From assembly GCA_001584585.1 (NCBI GenBank), contig LSYV01000006.1, forward strand, positions 3,290,020 through 3,309,231: 19,212 nt of DNA, written 5' to 3'. This document shows, in pieces, positions 1-10,600 of this stretch; the stretch's first letter is position 1; each line of letters opens with the position of its first letter. The position numbers and the translations under genes were made by a program. The notes beneath the pieces are model-generated. The model did no database searches. It was not told the origin of the DNA and saw only the letters and a program-made list of their open reading frames with translations. This DNA comes from Gonium pectorale (lineage: Eukaryota; Chlorophyta; Chlorophyceae; Chlamydomonadales; Volvocaceae).

Positions 1-499
1 CTCAGGCAAGAAGGAGGACAACAACGTGCTGCCGCCGGAGCGGGTGGTGGAGATGATGGCCGCAGCCTCGGGGGCCAGCCTGGCGCTGGTGCACGCACAC
101 AGGTGGGGGGCGGGTGTGTGTGGACTGCGGCTTGCAGTGTCATGGATGAGAGATGTGCACGATGAGGTCCCCGGCTGGTGTGGATGTGTGTATTACTCAC
201 GGTGCCGCCCGAGGGGATCCGCCTAGCGTGTGTAGAACCCTGCGTCATGCGCTCTCCTCCCCCCCCCCGCGCGCTGCTCGATCCCCGCCTCCGTTGCCTG
301 CTGCGCCGGCCCCCGCAGGTCGCGCATCGCCCTGGCTGCGCCCGCCGCCGCCGCAGTGGGCGAGACGCAGGCGCAGGTGCTCCGCAGCCTGCTGCGCTGG
401 GAGGGCCACGTGGCGGCCAAGAGGCAGTTCGGACTGGGGCCGTGGGCGGGGGGGCTGGAGCGGAGGGGCGTACGGGACGACACGACCGTGCTGGTGTGA
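1..499 (+). CDS. 3' end of a spliced gene, possible PP2C-type protein phosphatase C-terminus (partial)
   Basis: Two exons are visible. The first is open from position 2 (…GKKEDNNVLPPERVVEMM…) to 102. It ends at an AG|GTGGGG donor in the middle of an Arg codon. The intron is 103-318 and ends CCCCGCAG. The last exon is 319-499, with a TGA stop at 497-499. The protein ends …ERRGVRDDTTVLV. A closing RDDTTVLV is typical of the last strand of PP2C (PPM) Ser/Thr phosphatases, where the Asp binds metal. Unspliced, the same frame hits a stop at 224-226, so the intron is needed. Only about 94 residues are visible and the other PP2C motifs lie outside the window, so the family call rests on one short motif. 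The stretch between the exons is Ala-rich and not diagnostic. No TGTAA poly(A) signal follows within 1 kb. Confidence 0.45.
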
Positions 500-1691
500 G
501 CGGGGGGGCGGGCGGGCAGGTTGCGGTACTGGCACTTCCGGTACGGCGCAGCGCTGCGGGCCAGCGGGCCAAATGCTGAGTGTGGGTCGCGGAGGGTGGA
601 TACGCGAAGGATCACTAGTGCTCCGGCGGTCAACGGCGGTCGGCAGTGCAGCAGTGGTGTCAAGTGCTTTCCAGCGGATGGCGGTTTGCGCTGTTGGGCT
701 GCAGGCGATGACCCATGGGTCGAACGGACTGAGGTGGACCACAGGCTGCATTGGGCAACCTGCACATGCTGGTGGCGACATGCAGCTCAGCAACATACGG
801 CACAGCCATGAATGGGAAAGCTGATGTCGCCACAGCCTACGAGTGCTGGGCCTGCGAAGAGCTGCAATTGCCGTCCGGCGAAGGCACAAGCGGGACACGC
901 TTGTGGAGTGGTGGCAACGACGGCGGGGCTGGGGGGGCTGGTACAGACCAGCCGTGTCTCGTTGACGGGCAAGGTCACAGTGTACGACGGTATCAACCTT
1001 CGTACGGAAGGATTCAGGTGTCAGGCCTGTCTGCGCCCAGTTACGCCCCTCCCTTTGTCCCCTTTCCACAGAAGAAAAGCTCGTCAGTCGTAGATCGATC
1101 AAAAAAAAAGAGAAACCTGCACAGAAAGAGGGAGCCCGCCTCTACCGCCATACACGCCCTAAGGCGCGACGTTTCCAATAGGGCGGGCGGGTACAGAGCA
1201 AGACATACACTCCGCATACAGAAGGGCGCCGTCACAGCCACTTCACTGTCTCTGCCCCGTACAGCCTTCCCACCCAGGCGGTGTCGCGGCGCGTGTGCGG
1301 CCACCGCAGCAGGGGACTGGCGGCGGAGGGCTGGATGGCAGTCCGCTGGGCGGCAGCTGTATGCCAAAGCCAACGGCTGCACAGGCAACCGTGGCCAGGG
1401 GCGCTGATGCGGTATTATAGGATTTACAGCGGCATGCATCAAGTAAAGGACGTATCGCCAACAGCGTGCAGACTGCAGAGCCCAACGCTGTACAAGGCCC
1501 ACCGCTCACACCCTCAGTCGTCCAGCGCCGCCATGCACCGCCCTGCCGAAGCCTCCGATACGTTGAGCTCCCAACGCATCTTCACGCGCCACCACACTCG
1601 GGAGAGTCTCGACCACAACTGATGCACCGTGAACAAGAAGAGTGCCCGCCCGGCCCCCCCCACGTTCGTATCGCAAAGTCAAGAGCACGAG
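500..1691. other. Gene-free stretch downstream of the PP2C-like gene
   Basis: I see no supported gene here. Several open frames exist on both strands, but they overlap one another, lack family motifs and are what GC-rich DNA gives by chance. The first few hundred bases are probably the 3' UTR of the upstream gene. A minus-strand TGTAA (plus TTACA at 1424-1428), the green-algal poly(A) signal, lies 264 bases beyond the stop of the weak minus-strand frame at 1692-2126. A pentamer this short also occurs by chance. Confidence 0.5.
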
Positions 1692-1703
1692 TCAAGAGCA
1701 CGA
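1678..1703. repeat. Two perfect copies of a 13-bp tandem repeat
   Basis: The unit GTCAAGAGCACGA occurs at 1678-1690 and again at 1691-1703 with no mismatch. On the minus strand each copy contains a TGA. The copy at 1691-1703 supplies the stop of the weak minus-strand frame (TGA at 1692-1694). It is probably a replication-slippage duplication. Confidence 0.9.
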
Positions 1704-2126
1704 GGAGGGTGTCCCCATGGAGGAGGCTGCAGAAGAGGCCCCCTCAGCGGCCCCCTCATCATCCACACCGGCATTGCACTCCTCGTCATCTCGGCGTGGT
1801 GATAGAGGGGGGGCACATCCGCAGTCCAATACCGGCAAACGACAAATATACGCCGTCCGGCGCGACGCGCCAAATACCTCACGTGCACCCCAGCGACAAC
1901 CTACAGCCGAGATAGGTTGGTGCGCAGACCTCACCGCCCCGGCACCCTCCACCATTCCTATCACGGCGGACGCCTTCACCGCTCCTGCTACGCCACAGCA
2001 AGATAGCCAGCGCACAGCCGTGAGCGCATCCCGCCCCCGCTGCCACTCGATGCACACCGCCCGCCGTAGCAGCCAAGCTCCCCGCCGGTGCTCCGTCAGC
2101 AGGCCGTCACGACGTCGTCCACCTTG
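1692..2126 (-). CDS. Unrecognised open frame, possibly the 3' exon(s) of an unknown gene
   Basis: I do not recognise a family. The frame is open for 145 codons between an upstream stop (2127-2129) and a TGA (1692-1694). Two parts look coding-like. One, upstream, reads …CIEWQRGRDALTAVRW…. The other is an acidic, Ser/Ala-rich tail (…DDEECNAGVDDEG…) ending MGTPSSCS. Between them lies AT-richer sequence with a GTGAGG at 1878-1883 (minus sense) and an AG just before the acidic tail, so a short intron is possible. No start codon can be assigned. A minus-strand TGTAA at 1424-1428 is at a plausible poly(A)-signal distance. This may equally be a chance frame in GC-rich DNA. Confidence 0.2.
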   Translation of the reverse strand, partial: QGGRRRDGLLTEHRRGAWLLRRAVCIEWQRGRDALTAVRWLSCCGVAGAVKASAVIGMVEGAGAVRSAHQPISAVGCRWGAREVFGASRRTAYICRLPVLDCGCAPPLSPRRDDEECNAGVDDEGAAEGASSAASSMGTPSSCS

Positions 2127-2142
2127 CTACTGCCGACAGCCA

Positions 2143-2168
2143 CCCCGCCCCGCCCCGCCCCGCCCCGC
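2143..2168. repeat. (CCCCG)5 simple repeat
   Basis: Five CCCCG units run in a row. The minus strand carries five G4 runs separated by single C, which fits the G-quadruplex consensus. Confidence 0.9.
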
Positions 2169-3780
2169 ACGCGGCCCACCCGGGTCGCCGCAGGCACGGG
2201 CCTGCTCCACGTGCTGAGGGGGCGCGGCTGCGGGGGGGGTGTCAGAGTGGAAGCGGCGCGGCGTCGGGGCGTCACGACGCTCCCGGTGGTGATAGCACAC
2301 GCCTGAACCGGTTCATCGTGTGGACCGAAAGCCACGACGACGCAGGTGCACCACGTGGCTCCATCCATGCAGTAATCTCTACCGCGGCAGGCGTCAACAC
2401 GTAGCCCCGCATTCGTACGCTCGTGTCCGTACGGCCGCCGGCCTTACCATCTGCAGCGCAGACATCTCCGCCGCCAGGCGTCCGGAAGTAGCCACCCGGG
2501 GTGAGGTGTAGTAGAATCTGCGGTGAACAGGTCGCAGGAGCAGCTGCAGGTGGGAGTGCAGCACAGCTTCGGCATGGCTACTTCCCGAGGGGCTATGGGG
2601 CGTGGCTTGGGGCATAGGGATCAAAGGCATATCAAGGCATCCCCGTTTGAGGAGGCATCCATGCCGTAGTGCAGCGTCGGGCTGTGCAGCAGCGGGGGTC
2701 CGAGATGGGCTGGGCCGCATGCACATGTGAGGTGACCCGCGGGTCACTTTGGACTGGCGGGGCGAGTCCCCGCCGAGTGCTTCAGGCCCAGCCTAGATCG
2801 TCACTCACGTATACGGTGGTGCGCCCGTTTGAAAGCAGATGCACCCCATGACAGCGCCTCACAGTGTCTCGTGGCGCCAACGACTGAACGGGGTTAATAA
2901 AGAAGGGGAAACGGGTCTAAACGCGACTAAACGGGGGGAACCACGGATGGTCGACGGCCTCTGGAGCTAGGTTCCCGCTGGCCCCATCAGCGCACGCCGC
3001 ACACGCACACACGTGCGCAGCTTTCCTGCATTTGTCTCGTGCCGCTGCGCAGGCCCGAAGATTCCCTCGTGCTGGAGCAAGTCGCCTTGGCTTTGCTGTC
3101 TGAGCTGCATGAACGGAGCCTCCTGGGCATAAGCCCTCTGCGTTGCGTCCGCCCCCCCTCCACACACACATGGCGCTGCTGTGGTGCTTTGCATCACCGT
3201 GACATGAAACCCATGCCCGCGCTATGCACCGCTGTGGCCAAACAAACAAACAAACAGCATTATGGTCTTCCGCCCTCACCGTTCACAGCGTGTGTGCCTC
3301 CTGTACCATCACGGCGCCAGTTGCCGGTGTCAGCTGCCAGAACGATGCCGCGAGTGCGGCCGAGTGGCAGGGTGGTAACTGAGCAGCTGCAGCTCGGCGC
3401 TGCGACGCTGCCCAGCGAATCCAGCTAATCCAGGTCGGCTGCAGAGAGGGAGTGGCGTGTGGGGAGGGGAGCGCAGGGGATTGCAAGGTGGGCGACGGGC
3501 GGGGAGGGTGAGGATGTCGGCGCGGCGGCGATGCACACACTGTCGTGCGTGAGACCAATCTACTTTACCCCTTTACCACGCACGCACACACACGCTGTCG
3601 CAGCAACTTCCCCCGTGCGGCAACTATCTGTGCTATCGCATTCACCAGCGCCGTATCGTATCTTGCATGGCCAGGGTTTGAGAACGAATTGGGGGCCCCA
3701 TCCGCGGCTCGACCCCCGAATACCTTGGGAGGCCGGCCAGGCGGAGCCACTGTGTGGGAATGTCTTCCCCCCCGCGCGAT
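2169..3780. other. Gene-free stretch with simple repeats
   Basis: I find no supported gene. The stretch includes short CA-rich runs near 2999-3015, 3170-3178 and 3579-3597, and a (CAAA)4 tract at 3239-3254. Open frames of up to about 130 codons occur on both strands without recognisable motifs. Confidence 0.5.
3239..3254. repeat. (CAAA)4 microsatellite
   Basis: There are four perfect CAAA units followed by CA. A low-GC microsatellite like this within GC-rich DNA is typical of non-coding sequence. Confidence 0.9.
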
Positions 3781-4004
3781 GTGGCGGAGATGGTCATGGG
3801 CTCATGGCCGCCAAGGTGCCACCACCGGCCACGGGGCTCACCAACCACAGCCTATCGCCGTACAGCGAGCTACGCGAGGCAGCCTAGCATGTCGGATGCC
3901 AACCAGCCAGGTTGCCCAGGCCGCTGTACGGCGACGGGCTGTGGTGGGTCAGCCCCGTGGCCGGCTGTATGTGGAACCCGGCCGACCACGCCCATCTCCG
4001 CCAC
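3781..4004. repeat. Long imperfect inverted repeat (hairpin-forming)
   Basis: The left arm (3781-3867) matches the reverse complement of the right arm (3922-4004). The outer 13 bases (3781-3793 against 3992-4004) match perfectly. The inner 43 bases (3825-3867 against 3922-3964) match at 39 positions. The part between (3794-3824 against 3965-3991) is more diverged. The arms enclose a 54-base loop. A transcript from either strand could fold into a long stem. It could be a MITE-like foldback element, a small-RNA precursor, or an inverted duplication of older sequence. Confidence 0.8.
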
Positions 4005-4020
4005 CAGGGCGCGCAGCAGG

Positions 4021-4085
4021 GCTGATAGTCCCAACGCAGACAGAGCCCCCGGGCTACGCTCATAGTCCCGGTGCGGACAGCGGCC
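4021..4085. repeat. Diverged tandem duplication, 37-bp period
   Basis: Starting at 4021 and again at 4058, the sequence reads GCT[G/C]ATAGTCCC followed by a related …GACAG… segment. The first 28 bases of the two units agree at 21 positions. The duplication lies directly outside the right arm of the inverted repeat and may belong to the same repetitive element. Confidence 0.6.
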
Positions 4086-4376
4086 CGCCTGGCGGACGAA
4101 CGGAGGCATCACGGCTGGGCCGGCGGCGGCGGAAGCTGGTCGCGGGCATCCCACTGCATCCACAAGACCGCCCCAGCGGGTCCGTATCGCTCAGGGCGCG
4201 CGATCGGCACAGCTCCGGCGCAGCAGTGTCTCGGGGGAAGCACCTGCGTGAGGCCGGGCGAGCTAGGGGCTTGAGGTTTCTTGAGGTTACTTACTTCCTT
4301 CAATTCAGTCTTCCTCGCTCCTCACCTAGGAAGCTAGGATGCACACCAATAGAGCATGTGCTTCGCGTCCAGCGTT

Positions 4377-4845
4377 TCATGGGTTAGCGCCTCGGCTCCA
4401 GTGAACGAGCGGAAACCCAAGGGTCGGGCTAGGTGGGGCTAGGCTCCCGCTGAACGCTGTTCCCCGCAGCGGGCAGCGCAGCTCTGAGTGCAGACGGCTG
4501 AGGACGATCTCGTGCTGCCGCGAGTCCTGATATGCCCGAAGCCCGATACCTCGCGCTCGCACTCCCGTCGCCCAACCCCCCACCTCAGGTGCATCTTGCA
4601 CAGCCGGATTGGCGTTGGTGCGTTGTACGTCTGCAACCAGAGCCACACGGCAACTTGATCAGCACCTCCAGGTCGTGGAAGACTGCGGGGGCGTCTTGGG
4701 GAGCGTAACAGAACTTGCATCCGGCTCGTTGGATCAGCAGCGCGAGTTCGGAAGAAGCCAGGGCTGAACGCATGTCGAGGAGAGAAGCGAGACCGGAAGC
4801 GCGCAGCATACCCAAAGGAGCGCCGGGAACGACATGCCCGCACGG
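4377..4845 (-). pseudogene. Possible decayed coding sequence in two frames
   Basis: I do not recognise the protein. Frame A is open from after a TAA (4846-4848) to TGA 4585-4587; its first ATG is at 4807-4809. It carries a helical, coding-like stretch (…LLDMRSALASSELALLIQ…, then …GCKFCYAPQDAPAVFHDLEV…). At about 4640 the coding-like quality passes to a frame one base away, which contains …GLRAYQDSRQHEIVLSRLHSEL… and stops at 4377-4379. Both segments favour codons such as CTG, GAG, ATC and AAG. The frame change without a credible intron suggests a frameshifted relic of a gene or transposon ORF. The evidence is codon flavour and composition only. Confidence 0.25.
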
Positions 4846-7602
4846 TTACGCAACGATTGCGCTGACTCGGCTCCACGAAACGAAACAGCTGACTCGGCAC
4901 GACTCGCCTCCCTTTCTAGCCATGCGCATCACTGCTAAGGAGCCACCATTGCTATGCCGCGCTGGCTTAACTTGCCTTCAGCCCCTCAGCGCCACACCCA
5001 TGCATAAGACGGGCGCCCACATCCCACATTGTCATCGCTGGCCTTGAGCTTATACATGGGTAATCTAGCGGCGCGCAATGGCAGAGCCGGCGACCACATG
5101 CCGAGGCAGCTCGGGCGAACCACGGGACGGGACGGTTGACCGTTGGGCGCTCGGCTGATCGGCAGCCCTGATGCATTGCGGCGAAGACATGGCTGCGCCT
5201 GCCGTCGGGACCTCCCGGTTGCCTGTTTCCCCGGAGACAGCCCCTTGTCGCCATTGCTCCCGAGCCGTTTTGTAATCCAGAAGTGCGACGACAGGCTAGC
5301 CGGCGAGAAACTATCCCGGGTGCGCGAGGGCCCGAGGGGAACCGCAACCGCACGCTGGGTTGACCGGATGCAGGTGACCCTCGTTACGTGTACGCGAGTT
5401 GCGAACCGCAACTGATGTGCCCTCCTCGCGTGCACGTGTCTTGTGTACCTTGCAATACGAATCGCAAGCCTGACGGAATACGGCGCCACTACGCGCCTCC
5501 ATCACCCGACGGGCTGTGCCGTGAAGGACACCGACGCGTGCAGGGTGGCATGGTGGCGCATGGGGTCGCAACGGCTGAGACGGGCTGAGGCGGGCTCATT
5601 GTCGCTGCCACGTGTGGCGCGTCTGCCGCCCCGCCGCGCCTTTGTCCGTGATGTCGCCGCTTGTCGTGGTGGCGGTGGCGGTGGCAGCCTTCAACCGGTC
5701 GCACTGGGGCAGGCCAGGCGAGGGCGAAGAGCACACCGCTGTGTGCCGGGTGCTCCCAGGCACCCAGGGTGCGGTAGCGAACCTCGCCACACACAAAGTG
5801 CAGTATGGATTGGGGAGGAACATGAGTAGAAAAGACGTGTTGCCGGATGAAGGTGGAAGAGTTGGAGCTGCGTATGCCGGATGCAGCATGCCATTTTCAT
5901 GTAAACAGTGAAGGGCACCCTGGCACATGCCAGCAGCCCCATGGCGGCATAGCAGTACATCACCGGTAACGGGAATCCGCCCAACGACACCAGAACGGCC
6001 CAGGTACCGGTACAGCTGGGCGTGTCTAGGAAGGCGGGCTGCGTGCTCCCAGGGTGTCTACAAAGGAGCGCTATTGCATCGCCGACGCAACCCATATCGG
6101 GCCAAACAAGCGACGCCCAATTCCTTGGCTCAAGTCCAGTCGCCCCGTTCTGCGAGCCCCTGGCTGTCAGCGGCACCTGCAGGGACACGCCCCCTCCGCG
6201 GTTGCTCCAGCAGCACACCACCCGGCAGCACACGAGCTGGGAATCCTTGTGGCCCGGAAGATTACACGATGATAGTCTGATATTGCATGAGTCAGTGCTT
6301 AGGTTCAATCCCGTCCGAAGGTGCTTATATACAAAGCGACATGCCAACTGCCGTCGGTTCGTACGACACTCCGTCAGCTGCTCGTCTATGCTTGGTCCGG
6401 CAGCCCGGCAACACCCGCTCACCGCATCACCTCCCAAGCACGGCGCTGCGCCCTGATATTGGACACGGCGCCTCGCGGCGCACCACCCAAGAGAAGCGAC
6501 GACCCCCTCCATACGGCCAAAGCCCCATCCTCGGTGCAGCCACCTCCCCGTTGCGGTAGCCAAGCGGTCCCCGCATAGCTCGCCCCAGCAATCAAGAGCA
6601 GCTCACAACTCCACCGCTATGTCAACAACATCAACGACGTTCCAAAGGAATGAACGAACATACGGTCCGGGGCTTGTTGTGCGCACGGCACAAGCAATCG
6701 GGCCTGCAAAGCGATGGGGAAAATACCTAACAAACGCACAATCTTCATAGCGGCGGCTGAACCCTTCAGTGATGCCGACGCCGGTTTGCTTCGTCCACTT
6801 TGCTCAGGTTCATGTGGCCGCAAAGGTGACCAGACTAGTGAACCACTGGTTCGTCCAGACGTCCTGATTGCAGCCCCGCGTTCTAAGTCCTTTCCCGCAC
6901 ACAGGCGCACCACGACGGAAGAAGCACCGTCTGGCCGGCAGGGCAGGGCAGGGCCGCATTGGAGCGAGGCGGTGCCGACGCGCGGCCCGCTGATGACCGC
7001 TGCGACGCACACGGTGGCACACCGTCACGCGCGCGTCTCGCCACGCTTCACCAAGCAACCTTTGGCGCCAGCAGACCGCCACATGCACCGTCAACGGCCA
7101 TGTCCACAGGTGACAGCTTAGTTCGGCGGCGCCATCGCGGCGACACACCAGCAGAGGACCTACCTACAAAGAACGATGGGCGCGTACGAAGAAGCGCGAC
7201 GACACTGTTGGGGACGGGGGCGTCCACACTGGTGGTGCATGTGTATGGACAACAGTTGAACCACAGACAGAGCAAATGGCGCACGGGGCTTAAGCTACTA
7301 GCAGCCAGAGCCGGAACCCTGTTGCACACCTGTGTCGCGGCTCGCTCTCCTCCGCATAACACGGCAACTACCACTCGGCCATGTTCAAATAATACCGTGC
7401 TACCTACACCAGTACCAATGCACGGGTACAACCGATGGCGCCCCGGAGGCAACACACGCGGGCAACCGATGATGCAGAAGGTCGTCAACGTGCATGCAGC
7501 TTGGCGTGGGGCAGCGGCTCCCGGACCGGCTGGAAATCGAGAGAACACAAGAGCGCCCCAGTATTCCGAATCCGTCAAAAGCCGCCCTAGCCTCCTCGCT
7601 CC
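4846..7602. other. Gene-free stretch; the end next to 7603 is probably 3' UTR of the minus-strand phosphatase
   Basis: I support no gene here. The longest frame, minus 5691-6563, opens from a non-ATG codon. It has a hydrophobic patch around 5935-6010 but no family motif. The segment directly below 7603 should hold the 3' UTR of the phosphatase gene. The nearest minus-strand TGTAA is at 6262-6266, about 1.3 kb past the stop, so either the UTR is long or a variant poly(A) signal is used. No tRNA was found: the GGTTCAATCCC at 6302-6312 does not form a T-arm. Confidence 0.5.
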
Positions 7603-10600
7603 TCACGCCCTGTCGATGAGCTCCTGCAGCCTGAACTGCTGGCGGATGCGCGGCCGCACGTCGTCCACGTCGGGTGCCGCCAGCAGCTCCAGGAAAGGCA
7701 ACAGCCGCAGCAGCTCGTCGTCCGCGTCGTCGTCGTACCAAGACTCGATGGGTATGCCGTTGTCGACCTGGGCCATGGGGCAGGAGCGGGAGCGGAAGCC
7801 ACAACGGGCGGATGCGAGTGCCAAATTTGACGCAGGACTAAAAGCCTTCGCACAGATACCACGGTACCCGCGAAACTGGAAGATTATTGGCGGTTTCCGG
7901 GAAAAATACCGCAAACCCACAGAACCGTCTAGCTCCTGGCTGCACGGGCTTTGCCCAGCGTCTGGCCCCTAGCAACCGGCACAGCCCGGCACAGCATCAG
8001 CTAGGAATTCGGCATCAAACCGTCTGCAAGACGCGCAAGCAGTTCAATGTCCCAGACCCACTACACGCAACGGTACCAAGCCATTACTGCCCCACCTGAA
8101 AGCCGAACGCCTGCGGTGAGTTGTCCACAATGATAGTGTGCGCCAGCTCACGGCCCAGCACCGACAGGTCCTGAGCGGCAGCGAGGGCGCAGAGGATGGC
8201 GAAGCATATACAGCCGTGGTTATACATGGTGCAAAGTGATGGTATGCAGGGAATGGTATGCGACGCAGCCTCGTGACGCATCACCTCCCCTGGTGCGCCC
8301 AGACCCCGCCTGCGTGGTGGCCTCCCGGCGTCATCACTTTCTCTTCCACCCATCTGCAAGCAAGCCGCCCGGCCCCCTTGCGCTGCCTCCAACGCTTCGC
8401 CGCACCTTAAGGTAGTTTCCGTCCACCACCACGCAGCTGTCCCGGTAAATGCGGTGCCGCACCAGCGCCTGCCCGGGGTCCAGGATGTCCAGCAGCCGCT
8501 CCGCGTAGATGCGCTGGCTGGCAGTGAACACGACCACCTCGAACAGCTGCGACACGCGGACCTGAGGGCGCGGGAACAGCACGAAATGAAAACGCGGGTT
8601 GCTTGGTTCGTTGACGTTATGGTGGACCAGCAAGCCGTACGGGAGTCTAGCTGTGGAACGGAGCCCTGCATTGGAGCCGACGCAACATGCCCAGTAGCAA
8701 GCAAGCAAAGGGTCACGCAAACCTGGCACTACCGGTGCCGTCGAGGAGGCCGACCTGGCAGGAACGAAACCCATAATGTAGCCCAGCGCGCCTAGAACAC
8801 CGTACATCCTCCCATGCTCGAGCTCCCGTTCACCAGCCCTTGCTCACTGCCGTTGGCTGCCACCTCACCATGAAGTCCCGCAGGTGTGGCCGCTGCCTCA
8901 CGTGCACAATGTGCTCGGCGCCGTTGAAGGAGACGGGGAAGGAGAAGTCCGCGCGCGCCACGGGCTCGAGGCTGCTATGCACCAGCGTCTCATCAAGGTC
9001 CAGGACCAACGTCTTGCGCCGTCCACTGGCTGCGCCCGCCGCAGAGCGCGCGGGCCGCTGCGGCGGCAGGAGCGTTGGCCGGTTTGGCGGGACGCAGCTC
9101 TCCAGCGGCGGCAGCTGTTTAATGAACAGCAGCGGATCAAACTCCATGAAAAGCTCATCGTCATCCCCGCCGGCCTCCTCGGCCTCAGCAGCAGCGGGCT
9201 GCGCTGCCGGCGGCATTGCCGTCCCGCTGGTGCCAACGGTTTGGTTGCGCGGTGCAGAGGCTACGAGTACCGCGTCGCCCTGCTGTTGCTGGCCTGTCGC
9301 TGCTGCTCTGTGCTCGCCTGTGCCGCTGCCTCGACGGTGGGCTTGGTGGCGCTGCTGCGAGCCGCCCGCCCCGGCTCTCGCGGCACCGTAGCCGCCCACG
9401 GGTGCGTTCTCGTCGTTGGCGTCCGGGAACTCGTCGTCATCACCCTCAGTTCCCTCCTCCGCCTCCGTCTCGCCCTCGCCGGCTCCCTCCTCGCTGCTGC
9501 TTAGCCGCTCACCCAGCGCCCTCAGGTCCTCGCCGCTGGATGTGCTGTCGCGCTGCCGACCGCGGCGCCGGTGACCATCTGCTCCCGCGCCCGCTGGGTC
9601 AGCGCCCTGCCCGCCGTGCAGCCCCGCAGACCCTGCTTCGCCTGACAGCCGCTCTCCCTCGCCGGCGCCTCTCGTCGGCTCCTGAACCTCGTCCTCATCC
9701 GCCGCCACCCCCTCCACCACGTTCAAGTCAATTGCGTGAAGCTGGGTGCATTGAAGGCCATGTGGGTGCGAGGAGCGGACCGGCACCACGGCGACCGAGG
9801 AGGGGCCAGCCCGGCCGCCATGCGCGCTGGCGGGGCTGTGCTCGCCGCCCGCCCCGATGGATCCGGCGGGCGAGCTGGCGTTAGCATGGATGTGAAAGGC
9901 AGGCGAGAAAACCTGCTCCTCCAGGGCGTCGTGCCGATGGTGCGGGTCAGGGTGCGAGTGGGCTTCACTGTGCGGCGTTGCGCCCCGGCTGGCGCCGCCA
10001 CTACGCACCGCGCTTCCGGGGTGCGGCGGGGTTTGCTGCTGCCGCTGGGGCGGAAGCGACTGTGCCGCGGCCTGCTCCGGCTGCTGCCGGGCAGATCGGG
10101 GCTGTGCGTGGCGGCTGGACGCCCTGTGCTGCTGCTCCTCGTCCTGCACGCCGGCGGTGCCAGTTGAGACCGCCGGCTGGGCCTGCAGCCCGCTGGGCAG
10201 GGCTGCGGGCGCTGAGGCAGCGGCTGAGGGCCGTGACGGATTGTCGGCTAGAGGCGGGCCCGTATCGTGTGCCGTGGCGACGTCGAGGTCGGGTACCTGG
10301 TGAAAGTAAGGTGGAGGGGTGCAGGGGCAAGATGAACCACGTGTGTGTGCCAATCGAGTCGAGGGCGCTGGCGGCAGACGCTACCGAAGCGTAAATGGAG
10401 CGGGGATGACCAGGAAGAAACGCGCTTGGACTCCAGCACGCAACCTCGTGAACGGAGAGTCAAGAAGCTCTATACCTCTGTGCGCTAATTTGGTGAAACG
10501 CAACAAAGACAACACGCAGCAAGACCCAGCGCATCGGCCAATCTAACTTTGAACGCACCGTGCGGCTGGCACCCGGCCCATTGCCTCCAGCATCGATTGG

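Noticed and set aside
2917..3010. Minus-strand peptide ending …EAVDHPWFPPFSRV, resembling the HPWF motif near the end of protein kinase domains
   Set aside because: No other kinase motif (HRD, DFG, APE) is found upstream on that strand within several kilobases, so the match is probably chance.
3545..4387. 280-codon plus-strand frame
   Set aside because: It has no recognisable domain and runs through the inverted repeat and the tandem duplication, so its openness is better explained by repeat composition.
6302..6312. GGTTCAATCCC, resembling a tRNA B box
   Set aside because: The flanking bases do not pair into a T-arm stem and no acceptor or anticodon arm can be drawn.
5691..6563. 290-codon minus-strand frame with a hydrophobic patch
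   Set aside because: It opens at a non-ATG codon and shows no family motif. Its amino-acid composition (Cys, Trp and Arg-rich) is typical of shadow frames. Membrane-like patches arise easily in GT-rich DNA.
8830..10353. Reading the phosphatase N-terminus as starting at 10353
   Set aside because: That codon is TTG, not ATG. A CAG acceptor at 10297 and two upstream exons in matching phase lead back to an ATG at 10821.
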